Source: Deferribacterales bacterium
GTDB taxonomy: Bacteria; Chrysiogenota; Deferribacteres; Deferribacterales; JAISNW01
Length of the DNA stretch: 31,072 bases
Reading direction: 5' to 3'
Assembly (NCBI GenBank): GCA_025997275.1
Contig: BNUJ01000003.1
Coordinates: 1 to 31,072 of the forward strand
Both the position numbers and the translations under genes were made by a program. Under the pieces are notes generated by a model. The model ran no database searches. It saw only the letters and a list, made by a program, of their open reading frames with translations, and had not been told where the DNA came from. This document shows positions 14,772 through 22,371 of this stretch, piece by piece (the stretch's first letter is position 1; the number at the start of each line of letters is the position of its first letter).

Positions 14772-15791
14772 TTATACGACATTGTCATTCTGAAGTTTCT
14801 TGACTTCGGCAAGTGAAAGCCCCGTAAGGTTAGCAATCGTATCGGGAGCATATCCCATTTCTAGTGCCTTTTTAGCAGTTTCAAGTTTGCCTTTAAGCTC
14901 GCCCTCTAACAAACCCTCTAGTCTGCCCCTCAACGTGCCTTGTTGCAAGCCTTGTTGCATGCCCTGTTGCATACCTTGTTGCAAGCCTTGTTGCATGCCT
15001 TCCTGCAAGCCTTCTTGCATGCCCTCTTCTTTGGCTCTCTCCGCCATACGTAGTCCATAGTTCCTTGCGCTGTTCATATCCCGCTCTGCTTTCTCATAGC
15101 CCATATAAGCACGATATAGCGCAGGGTCATCATGCACTGACCTTAACTTCTCATTGATTTCTGCTAATGCGCTGTTCATACCAAATACCCTCCTCAATAG
15201 CTCCTCATTGCTCTGCTCATTCAAATACACTAGCCATTGATACAACTCGTCACTCGCTACATCTAACCCTTTCGCTAACTGTTGCCTAAACCTAACCATA
15301 TCAAGAAAATGCACCCCAATCAAATCAGACAACATAAAGTCTTTCTCCGTGTCTTCATACAAATGGAAACTGGGATGTATCTTATCTAAATCAAGGCACT
15401 TAAAGTTCACAATATTTATCGTTATAACAGGACGCAGTTTTGTATAGTCATCCCCGCTCTCTATACCTAGTATAAACTGTCTGCATAAATAAAACAAGGT
15501 TCTTTCTACCATATTGTGTTCGTTGACTAACTGCACCTCTATATCAACCTTTGTCTTGTCCTCAAGCTGTGCTAACACGTCAAGCCTAGATAACTTCCCG
15601 TGTATTGTTAGTGCAGAGAGTTCCCTGTTGTCTAGTATTTCAAGTGAAACGATAGGCTTTTTCCTAGTATCCTTTAACACAGCATTAAGAAAAGCCATAA
15701 GCAAAGGTTCACTCTGCCCACGCTCCCCAAGAGTTTTCTTGAAAGCAAAATCATTCAATGGATTCAACCGCTCTGCGATGTTGTTGTCCAT
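14772..15791 (-). CDS. Rpn-family PD-(D/E)XK nuclease (recombination-promoting nuclease/putative transposase type)
   Basis: The protein is 339 residues from the ATG at 15791. It opens with the family's typical LNPLNDFAFKKTLGERG and has a nuclease core with Asp71 and Glu85-x-Gln87 (IEVQ), the usual Rpn variant of the PD-(D/E)XK site. Beyond about residue 230 comes a low-complexity array of 4-residue units (MQEG, LQQG, MQQG), then a short helix-turn region (NLTGLSLAEVKKLQ). Rpn proteins are RecA-independent recombination nucleases, and some are reported to be toxic antiphage proteins. A longer frame starting at TTG 15827 is rejected because that TTG is the -35 box. There are no terminal inverted repeats, so it is not a complete insertion sequence. 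It closes the accessory block. Confidence 0.88.
   Translation of the reverse strand: MDNNIAERLNPLNDFAFKKTLGERGQSEPLLMAFLNAVLKDTRKKPIVSLEILDNRELSALTIHGKLSRLDVLAQLEDKTKVDIEVQLVNEHNMVERTLFYLCRQFILGIESGDDYTKLRPVITINIVNFKCLDLDKIHPSFHLYEDTEKDFMLSDLIGVHFLDMVRFRQQLAKGLDVASDELYQWLVYLNEQSNEELLRRVFGMNSALAEINEKLRSVHDDPALYRAYMGYEKAERDMNSARNYGLRMAERAKEEGMQEGLQEGMQQGLQQGMQQGMQQGLQQGTLRGRLEGLLEGELKGKLETAKKALEMGYAPDTIANLTGLSLAEVKKLQNDNVV
14940..15023. repeat. 12-bp tandem repeat in the Rpn gene
   Basis: Seven 12-bp units, close to TTGTTGCAAGCC or TTGTTGCATGCC on the plus strand. They encode alternating LQ(Q/E)G and MQ(Q/E)G. Units change in whole codons, so repeat-number changes keep the frame. Confidence 0.9.
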
Positions 15792-15798
15792 AAAGGCG

Positions 15799-15827
15799 AG
15801 TATAATGGTGAACTGAAATGTTGTCAA
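15799..15827 (-). promoter_or_regulatory. Consensus promoter of the Rpn gene, leaderless
   Basis: On the minus strand, perfect -35 TTGACA (15827-15822), a 17-nt spacer and -10 TATACT (15804-15799). Seven nucleotides (CGCCTTT) separate the -10 box from the ATG at 15791, so the transcript should begin at or next to the ATG. No Shine-Dalgarno sequence is present. Confidence 0.75.
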
Positions 15828-15988
15828 GGAAAACTAAAAACATGTAATTGCACAAGTTGAAATAACCCTGTAAATTCCACTGGCTAATAATCAGAATAGC
15901 AATCGTTGCACTTCGTCATTGAACTAGGAACTAAAAAGACAGCTCCAAGTGTCGCAAGAATACTTCAATGCTAATAGCTAAATGAAGT

Positions 15989-16771
15989 TCATTTCACGCT
16001 ATTTAACTCCCTTAAAAACTCTTCGTGAACCTTGCCGTTTGTGGCAAGCAGATAGTCTAGCCCCAGTCTGAATGGCTTACCCGCAAGGTCTGTCACCTTG
16101 CCCCCAGCCTCCTCTACTATGACAATGCCCGCTGCCATATCCCACGGACGCAGGGTTGATTCATAATACACGTCAAACGTGCCGCGCGCCACATAGCACA
16201 AATCAAGCGCAGCAGAACCTGCACGGCGCATTCCCTGCGTAATGTCCAGCATGTGCGCAAATTTATGCACAGTTTTACGTCGCAACTCTTTATCATAAGG
16301 AAATCCAGTAGCAAATAGGCTACGAACAGCCTTATCAGTGTTAGATACGTGTATGCGCTCGCCGTTCATATACGCACCCTCGCCTTTTGCAGCGCAGAAA
16401 AGCTCATTTAATATCGGGTTATACACCACACCGCAGTGCGGTTGCTCATCTATATACACGCCCGCTGATATGCACGTAAATGGAAATCTATGAACGAAAC
16501 TGGTAGTGCCGTCTATTGGGTCTAGGTATATTACCTTGCCCGACTGCATACCTATATCAAAAGGGGAGCTTTCCTCGCCTATAACGCGGAAGTCTGGAAA
16601 AACTTTATTAAAGGCAGCTGTCAGTTCCCTTTCCAGCGCAACATCATATTGAGTGACGAGGTCTATCTCCCCCTTAAACTGAACATCTTTATCCGCAGAG
16701 TCAAAGAATTGTTTCATCTTTGACCCTGCAGACTTAACTATTGGGAGCAATCCCTCTAGGATTGCATTCAT
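15989..16771 (-). CDS. Inositol-1-monophosphatase family protein (SuhB-like)
   Basis: This 260-residue Mg-dependent sugar/inositol phosphatase has all the core motifs: GEES near residue 70, the metal-binding DPIDGTTSFVH, and the C-terminal WDMAAG that completes the site. Possible substrates are inositol phosphate, other sugar phosphates or PAP; sequence alone does not decide. A longer frame begins at 16834, but the ATG at 16771 overlaps the CoA-transferase stop as TAATG with GGGAAG upstream, the same coupling used by dnaN-recF, so the shorter start is preferred. It is last in the radical SAM, CoA-transferase, phosphatase operon. No clear terminator follows. Confidence 0.9.
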   Translation of the reverse strand: MNAILEGLLPIVKSAGSKMKQFFDSADKDVQFKGEIDLVTQYDVALERELTAAFNKVFPDFRVIGEESSPFDIGMQSGKVIYLDPIDGTTSFVHRFPFTCISAGVYIDEQPHCGVVYNPILNELFCAAKGEGAYMNGERIHVSNTDKAVRSLFATGFPYDKELRRKTVHKFAHMLDITQGMRRAGSAALDLCYVARGTFDVYYESTLRPWDMAAGIVIVEEAGGKVTDLAGKPFRLGLDYLLATNGKVHEEFLRELNSVK

Positions 16772-18324
16772 TACTTCGCTTCCCAGAACCTCATCGTGCC
16801 ATTTTTTGCTAGGTTGATATGCATCTTGTAGCATTCTTCCAGCAGTTGCGGTTCGTGGTTACCCTTAGTAGCATCATAAGCGCGCTTGAAGTAGTCCTTC
16901 AAGTAGTCCTTATATGCAGGGTGTGCACACTTTTCTATAACAACGGGCACACGTTGACGTGGAGCAAGCCCGCGCAGGTCAGCAAGCCCTTGTTCGGTTA
17001 CCAATATGCTCAAGTCATGTTCCGTTTGGTCAACGTGCGTAACTTTCGGCACGATACAGCTAATGCCGAATTGGTCGCCACTCTTAGACGGACGGGCAGA
17101 TGGTCCGTGCATAATAGATATCCAGCCGTTACGTAAGAAATCGTTAGACCCGCCGATACCATTTTGCATCTTCGTGCCACTAGCCAGCGTTGAGTTAGCA
17201 TGCCCGTAGAAGTCCATTTCAAGTGGCGTATTCATAGCGATAACGCCTAACCTACGAACAACTTCTGGGTGGTTAGTGATTTCTTGCGGGCGTAGAATAA
17301 CCTTGTCTTTGTAGAATGTATAGTCCTTCCACCAATCCTTAAAACCATCTTCTGACAGCGATAGAGATGTAGCAGTTATCATCTTGCACTTGCCACTCTT
17401 CAAGAATGGCAGGAAGCTGTCTTGCAACACTTCAGTATAAACTGTCAAGTCTTCAAATGGAGAGTCTGTTAGCCCCTCAACAACTGCGTTAGCTATGCCA
17501 CCCACGCCAGATTGCAATGGCAATAGGTTCTTAGGCAGACGACCCGCCTTAACTTCGTGGCTTAGGAAGTCAACTATGTGGTTAGCAATAGCCTTTTCAT
17601 CATCGCCAGCACCCTTTAACGCCCTGCCCCTATCAGGCAGAGTTGATTCAACTATAGCAACTATCTTAGACTTGTCAGTCGGGATATACTCAGTGCCTAC
17701 ACGTTCCCCCGAGTGGGTTATTGGTATAGGCTTGCGATGAGGTGGCAGTTCAGGAACATAAATATCATGCATACCCTTTAGGTTAGGGATAGCGGTATTT
17801 ACTTCAACGATAATGTTCTTTGCAATTTTTATCATTGCAGGAGATGCACCTACTGCAGCTGTTGGAACGATGTTTCCCTTTTCATCTATTTCAGACGCTT
17901 CAACGAATACATAATCAAGTTCGCCATAGAACCCATACAACAAATCTTGTGCATAGGTTGAAAGGTGCTTGTCGCCATATTTGATTTCGCCCTTGTTGAT
18001 AGCTGCAGAAACAGCTTTCGCCGTTTGATAAGGCCAGCGTTTGTTGGTGATTTGCAGTTCAGCCCAACGCCCGTCAGTATCAGCACCGACAGATGCGCCA
18101 GTGTAGACATCAAACTTCCACTTGCCTTGCAAGCCCTTTTCTTCAACGTAGTCAGCAATAACCTTAGGTGTCAGTTTCGGATAGCCTGCCGGTGTAAAGC
18201 CCGACCAACCTACACTAATAGGTTTCTTGTCGGCAGTCGTAAAGAACTTAATCAAATCCTTCGGGTCTTTCACTACCTTTGATAGCAGCGATTTGTCCTT
18301 GATACGGTTTTCAAATTCAGACAT
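16771..18324 (-). CDS. Succinyl-CoA:acetate CoA-transferase / acetyl-CoA hydrolase family
   Basis: The 517-residue protein belongs to the class I CoA-transferases of the AarC/Cat1 group. It moves CoA between succinyl-CoA and acetate (or related acids), either closing a TCA-type cycle without succinyl-CoA synthetase or disposing of acetate. The catalytic glutamate is expected at about residue 298 in YTEVLQDS, and GIGGSNDF (about 389-396) is the CoA-site glycine loop. The start has a strong GAGGAGG ribosome site. It follows the radical SAM gene by 19 nt and is coupled to the phosphatase gene. Substrate preference cannot be fixed by eye; succinyl-CoA:acetate is the most likely. Confidence 0.88.
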   Translation of the reverse strand: MSEFENRIKDKSLLSKVVKDPKDLIKFFTTADKKPISVGWSGFTPAGYPKLTPKVIADYVEEKGLQGKWKFDVYTGASVGADTDGRWAELQITNKRWPYQTAKAVSAAINKGEIKYGDKHLSTYAQDLLYGFYGELDYVFVEASEIDEKGNIVPTAAVGASPAMIKIAKNIIVEVNTAIPNLKGMHDIYVPELPPHRKPIPITHSGERVGTEYIPTDKSKIVAIVESTLPDRGRALKGAGDDEKAIANHIVDFLSHEVKAGRLPKNLLPLQSGVGGIANAVVEGLTDSPFEDLTVYTEVLQDSFLPFLKSGKCKMITATSLSLSEDGFKDWWKDYTFYKDKVILRPQEITNHPEVVRRLGVIAMNTPLEMDFYGHANSTLASGTKMQNGIGGSNDFLRNGWISIMHGPSARPSKSGDQFGISCIVPKVTHVDQTEHDLSILVTEQGLADLRGLAPRQRVPVVIEKCAHPAYKDYLKDYFKRAYDATKGNHEPQLLEECYKMHINLAKNGTMRFWEAK

Positions 18325-18343
18325 TTTCCAGTCCTCCTCTCAT

Positions 18344-19402
18344 TTAATGTTTTGGTATATATGAACAGTGCGGTTCAGGCGCAAAACAAGAACCAGTCAT
18401 AGCATAGGAACGCGCCCGACACCCACCGCAAACACCCACATAACTGCAAACTCCACACTTCCCCTCATACCTGCTGAAGTCGCGCAACCCTTCAAATAAC
18501 TCCGACTTGTCCCAAATATCCTCTATACTCTGCTCAAATACATTGCCCGCAACCAGCGGGAAATAAGAACAGGGGAACACATCTCCATTACTGTTTATAA
18601 ACATAATAGACTGCCCCGCAATGCACCCCTTGCCACCGCCTGCAGAGAAACTCAGCGAACGTCGCTCCATGCTGATACCCTCTATGCGACTCTGCTGTTC
18701 CCATACCCTATAATACTGCGGAGCACAGGTCGGACGCACGAGCACTTCGGTCTCTTCTCGCTCCATTTTGTAGTGCCAGAGCAATATCTCTTCGTAATCA
18801 TCTTTAGATATAAGCTCATCCATTATATCTTGCCCGCGCCCAGTGGGTACTATTAAAAACATATACCACGCTACAGCACCCACGCTCTTCGCCAGCCTAT
18901 ATGTCGCCTCTATATCGGACCTATTGCGTTTAGTGAAAGATGAATTCACTATAAACTTTATTCCGTGCCTATTAAAGCATTCACTCGCACGCATAAATGC
19001 ATCAAACGCACCCTGCTGCCCTCTAAAATTGTCATGAACCTCTCTAGTCGCACCATCAAGGCTCATAGAAACTATCTTGATACCGCTATCTTTTATACGT
19101 CTACACGTATCGTCATTTACAAGTAATCCGTTAGTTGCCATAGCCATTCGCAAGCCTACTTTTGCACCTGCTTTGGCAACGTCAAAAACATCATCCCGTA
19201 GCAACGGCTCCCCACCAGAGAGAACCACCACAGGGCTGGCAAATGCTACAATATCAGCAAATAACCTGTCCAGTTCCACCAGCCCCCAGCGACCAGCACT
19301 TATACCCGCATCTGCAGACGAACGACAGTGGACGCACGACATATTACACCTGCTAGTAAGCTCTAGTGCCATCCACTTCAGCTGATGTTGCTTTTGTCCC
19401 AA
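18344..19402 (-). CDS. Radical SAM/SPASM protein, AhbC/AhbD/NirJ-like
   Basis: The 352-residue protein has the radical SAM motif CNMSCVHC near the N-terminus, an SGGEP glycine-rich loop, and a C-terminal SPASM-like cysteine cluster (CGVCSYVGVCGGC and later Cys). The segment FLIVPTGRGQD and the ending CFAPEPHCSYIP resemble the alternative heme pathway enzymes AhbC and AhbD, and NirJ, which modify siroheme-derived tetrapyrroles. That pathway is typical of sulfate reducers and related anaerobes. A peptide-modifying SPASM role is the alternative, but no small precursor peptide is seen. The start is a TTG with GGAG upstream; the ATG 11 codons in is possible. It leads the operon with the CoA-transferase. 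Confidence 0.75.
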   Translation of the reverse strand: MGQKQHQLKWMALELTSRCNMSCVHCRSSADAGISAGRWGLVELDRLFADIVAFASPVVVLSGGEPLLRDDVFDVAKAGAKVGLRMAMATNGLLVNDDTCRRIKDSGIKIVSMSLDGATREVHDNFRGQQGAFDAFMRASECFNRHGIKFIVNSSFTKRNRSDIEATYRLAKSVGAVAWYMFLIVPTGRGQDIMDELISKDDYEEILLWHYKMEREETEVLVRPTCAPQYYRVWEQQSRIEGISMERRSLSFSAGGGKGCIAGQSIMFINSNGDVFPCSYFPLVAGNVFEQSIEDIWDKSELFEGLRDFSRYEGKCGVCSYVGVCGGCRARSYAMTGSCFAPEPHCSYIPKH

Positions 19403-19426
19403 ATTTTCACTACTCCAGTAAATGCT

Positions 19427-19455
19427 ATAATAAACCAGTTTTATAAAACTTGCAA
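19427..19455 (-). promoter_or_regulatory. Promoter of the radical SAM operon
   Basis: On the minus strand, -35 TTGCAA (19455-19450), a 17-nt spacer and -10 TATTAT (19432-19427). The leader carries GGAG before the TTG start. Confidence 0.55.
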
Positions 19456-19634
19456 AGGAAATTTCAACCCCACCCTAACAAGACTATATTCATTTGTTCA
19501 AACAAGTCATTAGGTTAGCACATATTAACGGCAATAGCAAGCAGGTTTCCCCTACCTCAAAACAGCAAATGTTTGTTGTTCTTTCACCTGTATTAGAAAA
19601 ATTAACGCTATTTTATAAGATGACGTGCGCATAC

Positions 19635-19681
19635 TATAACTAACCATTAAAACCGGTGATAAAAAGTGGATTTTAGTTATA
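19635..19681. repeat. 47-bp inverted-repeat element
   Basis: TATAACTAA (19635-19643) pairs perfectly with TTAGTTATA (19673-19681). Next to these, CCA pairs with TGG across a 2-nt bulge, and ACCGGT lies inside the loop. Folded, it would give about 12 bp in two segments. It overlaps the end of the doubtful small ORF. It could be a transcript-end hairpin or a miniature mobile remnant; no target duplication is obvious. Confidence 0.5.
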
Positions 19682-19856
19682 CATTGTCGTATAAAATAGT
19701 AGGCTGATTTTTTCTAAAATCATATTGACAGCCCCTAACATTTTCCAATATACGTCCAGTGTCAATTTGCCTACTGCCTAGCAGGAAATAGCGGAGACCT
19801 CTATACACAATGTAGTATTTACCAAACGTCTTTAACAACTTTTTGCCCTTTATCAT
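19677..19856 (-). CDS. Hypothetical small protein, doubtful
   Basis: The frame encodes 59 residues from the ATG at 19856, with AGGA 8 nt upstream; an earlier TTG at 19895 would give 72. It is basic and aromatic, with tracts like KYYIVYRGLRYFLLGSR. No family is recognised. It lies alone in a long AT-rich gap and its stop lies within an inverted repeat. It may be a real small gene, a fragment of a decayed mobile element, or chance. Confidence 0.3.
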   Translation of the reverse strand: MIKGKKLLKTFGKYYIVYRGLRYFLLGSRQIDTGRILENVRGCQYDFRKNQPTILYDNV

Positions 19857-19976
19857 ACTTAAAATCCTAAAAACTAGGTAATTTTTGTAGTGCAATACAA
19901 AAACTTTAAGACAATCTTTACTTTTTATTTGATAGCAGAAAATGTATCGTCATTGAACTGGGGCTAGGGTAGAACC

Positions 19977-20429
19977 TTAAAATAACTTTTTAGAACCCCT
20001 AAACGAACGCTCCGCCTCTCGCTGCATATCTTTGTCGCGCAATGCATGTCGCTTGTCGTATAGTTTTTTGCCCCTAGCAACTGCTATTGCTAGCTTAATA
20101 TTGCGCTTTTTGAAATAAAAACGCAAGGGGACGATAGTTAAGCCATCTTCAGCCGTTCTAGCCGCTATGCGAGCTAGCTCTCTACGTTTCAAGAGTAGCT
20201 TGCGTGAGCGTGTAGGCTCGTGGTTGTTAATATTGCCGAACTCATACTGAGGGATATTAGCATTTATAAGGAACGCCTCGCCACCTATAATCTTTACATG
20301 CGCTTCCTTTAGGCTGGCACGTCCCTCACGCATAGATTTTACCTCTGTGCCAAGTAGCGCAATGCCCGCCTCAAACTCCTCTAATATCTCATAATCAAAG
20401 TAGGCTTTCTTATTGTTAGCGATAGCCAT
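19977..20429 (-). CDS. smpB: SsrA-binding protein SmpB
   Basis: SmpB binds tmRNA and brings it to stalled ribosomes for trans-translation. The 150-residue length is typical. Recognisable segments are NKKAYFDYEI, GIALLGTEVKSMREGR, LINANIPQYE, PTRSRKLLL and a basic C-terminal tail (KRHALRDKDMQREAERSFR) that enters the empty mRNA channel. It starts 6 nt after the WaaE-like gene without a good ribosome site, so it is probably translated by coupling. It is the last gene of a glycosyltransferase operon. The tmRNA gene itself is not in the window. Confidence 0.96.
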   Translation of the reverse strand: MAIANNKKAYFDYEILEEFEAGIALLGTEVKSMREGRASLKEAHVKIIGGEAFLINANIPQYEFGNINNHEPTRSRKLLLKRRELARIAARTAEDGLTIVPLRFYFKKRNIKLAIAVARGKKLYDKRHALRDKDMQREAERSFRGSKKLF

Positions 20430-20435
20430 TGTTTA

Positions 20436-21176
20436 TTAACCCATATTTTGCGATTCCCACAGGTATGTATATTTAGTATATACCGCCATCGCACTTGAAT
20501 AAGCTGCTATCAACCCCCGCGTGCCGTCTAACACAGCACCTTTTAATATAAACGCCTTAAAGAACGCCACTACGGGGAGGATAAATATATCAAAACCACT
20601 GACACGTTTGCCTGTATGTGAGCCTTTCCACACCTTAGACAGCCATAGCATTTTATTCATGTGCGTGTCAAAATCTTTATATGAATAGTGGATAAGGTTT
20701 CCGCTTAACATCCCGTATCTGCCGTCCCATTTTAGATATAAATGCGGGTCTTGTCCCGCAAAACGCGCACCGCAGTTCCGTTTCATCAAGCGCAGTTTAG
20801 AATCAGGATGCCACGCATGCCTTAAAAGGCGTCCCATATAAAACGAACGTCTGCTTAATATATAGACTTGTTCTCTACCAGTAGTTATCGCCTGTTTAAT
20901 AGAAACTGCTAGTTCTGGGCTTACCGCCTCATCGCAGTCTATAAACAAGACCCAGTCCGATGTGCATTTATCAAGCGATGAATTTTGCTGAGCTACATGC
21001 CCCTTAAAGGGTTCTGAATAAACTTTTGCCCCGTAAGATTTCGCTATTTCAATGGTTCTATCGGTTGATAGAGAATCAACTACTACTATCTCATCTGCTA
21101 TGTCCTTGACAGTAGCTAAACAACGCCCAATGTTGTGTTCCTCATTGAACGACATTATGGCAACGGACAAGCTCAC
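20436..21176 (-). CDS. Family 2 glycosyltransferase, WaaE-like (LPS core)
   Basis: The 246-residue cytoplasmic GT-A enzyme resembles WaaE/KdtX, which adds glucose to heptose in the LPS inner core. It has the N-terminal SVAIMSFNEEHNIGRCL, the nucleotide-binding VVVDSLSTDRT and the metal-binding DCDE (80-83). Late hydrophobic stretches (about 198-220) may touch the membrane. The start is GTG, overlapping the GT4 stop as GTGA (4 bp). Together with hldD at 27425-28360 it supports a heptose-containing LPS core. The exact sugar and acceptor are inferred. Confidence 0.85.
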   Translation of the reverse strand: MSLSVAIMSFNEEHNIGRCLATVKDIADEIVVVDSLSTDRTIEIAKSYGAKVYSEPFKGHVAQQNSSLDKCTSDWVLFIDCDEAVSPELAVSIKQAITTGREQVYILSRRSFYMGRLLRHAWHPDSKLRLMKRNCGARFAGQDPHLYLKWDGRYGMLSGNLIHYSYKDFDTHMNKMLWLSKVWKGSHTGKRVSGFDIFILPVVAFFKAFILKGAVLDGTRGLIAAYSSAMAVYTKYTYLWESQNMG

Positions 21177-22252
21177 GCAAGTAGCTCCTCGTAATATTTG
21201 AGATATTTTTCAATCATAACATTATCAGTAAAACCCTGTGCTTTTTTGTATGCCGTCTTGCCGAACAACTTGCGCTTGTCAGGTTCATTAGCCAATTGCA
21301 ACATCTTGTCCGCGAATATCTGTGGATTGCGCACTGGCGATAGGTAGCCAGTCACGCCGTCCTCTACTAGCTCTGGTATCCCACCAGTATTGGTTGCCAC
21401 AGCTGGTTTAGATAAAAAAAATGCATCTATGATAGACGTGTTCAGCCCTTCTAGGTAGGACGAAACAACAAATATATCCATACAGCTAAGCATTAGTGGC
21501 ACGTCTGTCCTGAAACCTGTAAATATTACACTATTAGCTAAGCCTAATACCTTTGCCTCATATTTAATCTCGTCAAATAGCGGTCCATCGCCCACTAACA
21601 ATAGATTAGACAAGGCATTTGCTTTGCTCAGATAAATCTTATATGCGTTCAATAATGTATGATAATCTTTATGCGGGGAGAAGTTCGCTACCGTGCCGAA
21701 CACGAGAGCATCTTTCTCTATACCTAATAACTTTTTAGCATCAGCTACAGCTGTGCCAGACACGGGCTTTATAGGCGTAGTGCAGGAATGTATTACCCTT
21801 ATGTCTTCTGCTGGTATTCCGTCATTTATAAGGACGTTCTTTATCCCGTCTGAAACGGCTACGATATTGACCTGTTTATTTTTATATTTCTTTAGGCTAA
21901 TGAAATTTTTATTGACCGAAAAATCCACACGGCGCGTATTAACCAGCTGGTATTTGCCACCTGTCAGCTTAGCCAGCAATAATGGCGTGAGGGATGCTGC
22001 TTCATGAGAGTGAACAATATCAGGCTTGATTTCATTGATAATAGCCTTAAACTTCTTATAGGTAATAGGCGATATTTCTCCGCCAAACTTTGTTGTCTGC
22101 ATATTTTTAATATCTTTTTTGGAGAACTCACCGTCTTGGCGGCACACCAGACAAGACTCCACCCCTCGCTCAAGCAAGCCAATGTGCAACAACATACACT
22201 GACGCTGTCCACCGCGCCACTCCCTGCCCATATCAAAGTGTAGAATTTTCAT
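21173..22252 (-). CDS. Family 4 glycosyltransferase (GT-B, LPS/polysaccharide type)
   Basis: The 359-residue protein starts with MKILHFDMGREWRGGQRQ, a glycine-rich donor-side N-terminus typical of bacterial GT4 enzymes. In the C-terminal half it has GTVANFSPHKDYHTLL, LLLVGDGP, VIFTGFR and the donor-site segment EGLNTSIIDAF followed by ATNTGGIPELV. The usual E-x7-E motif ends in Asp here (E-x7-D). A TTG 12 codons upstream (22288) would extend the frame, but it is the -35 box. The ATG at 22252 follows GGGGGA. It begins the operon with the WaaE-like enzyme and smpB. Likely role: LPS core or glycan assembly. Confidence 0.88.
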   Translation of the reverse strand: MKILHFDMGREWRGGQRQCMLLHIGLLERGVESCLVCRQDGEFSKKDIKNMQTTKFGGEISPITYKKFKAIINEIKPDIVHSHEAASLTPLLLAKLTGGKYQLVNTRRVDFSVNKNFISLKKYKNKQVNIVAVSDGIKNVLINDGIPAEDIRVIHSCTTPIKPVSGTAVADAKKLLGIEKDALVFGTVANFSPHKDYHTLLNAYKIYLSKANALSNLLLVGDGPLFDEIKYEAKVLGLANSVIFTGFRTDVPLMLSCMDIFVVSSYLEGLNTSIIDAFFLSKPAVATNTGGIPELVEDGVTGYLSPVRNPQIFADKMLQLANEPDKRKLFGKTAYKKAQGFTDNVMIEKYLKYYEELLA

Positions 22253-22260
22253 AGTCCCCC

Positions 22261-22288
22261 AGTCTAACAAGTAAGCAAAAAAAGTCAA
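22261..22288 (-). promoter_or_regulatory. Promoter of the GT4-GT2-smpB operon
   Basis: On the minus strand, -35 TTGACT (22288-22283), a 16-nt spacer and -10 TAGACT (22266-22261). Only 8 nt (GGGGGACT) separate the -10 box from the ATG, so the leader is very short, though those bases resemble a ribosome site. Confidence 0.5.
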
Positions 22289-22371
22289 GTGCTAATACTA
22301 TTAGAGTCAGCCAGCGATAAACTGTTCTGCGGCTCACGTTGAAGTATGCCACACGAAATTGCCTCTAAACG

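Larger units (their letters stand above)
19403..19976. other. 574-bp AT-rich gap between the radical SAM gene and smpB
   Basis: The gap holds the radical SAM promoter, an inverted-repeat element (19635-19681) and one doubtful minus-strand ORF. I searched both strands for a tmRNA gene because smpB is adjacent. Neither a tmRNA-like 5' end nor a T-arm with CCA was found. The 13 bp TCGTCATTGAACT at 19947-19959 also occurs at 15913-15925, in the other larger gap downstream of this operon. Confidence 0.7.

Noticed and set aside
14940..15023. CRISPR-like array from the regular 12-bp units
   Set aside because: The units are contiguous without spacers and keep the reading frame of the Rpn protein.
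14772..15827. Complete insertion sequence around the Rpn gene
   Set aside because: No terminal inverted repeats or target duplication are visible; the ends are a consensus promoter and a hairpin terminator.
15913..15925. 13-bp match TCGTCATTGAACT between 15913-15925 and 19947-19959 as a dispersed repeat
   Set aside because: The flanking sequence does not align, so a 13-bp match in AT-rich DNA is too short to claim a repeat family.
15961..15990. Hairpin terminator after the phosphatase gene (CTTCA...TGAAG, AAATGAA/TTCATTT)
   Set aside because: The arms are AT-rich with mismatches, the inner stem has a one-base loop, and no T-run follows.
16772..16834. Longer start of the IMPase-family protein at 16834
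   Set aside because: It would overlap the CoA-transferase by 64 bp; the ATG at 16771 forms the TAATG coupling also used by dnaN-recF and starts where family members do.
19403..19976. tmRNA (ssrA) gene next to smpB
   Set aside because: Neither strand shows the tRNA-like ends, T-arm or tag-encoding frame expected of a tmRNA.
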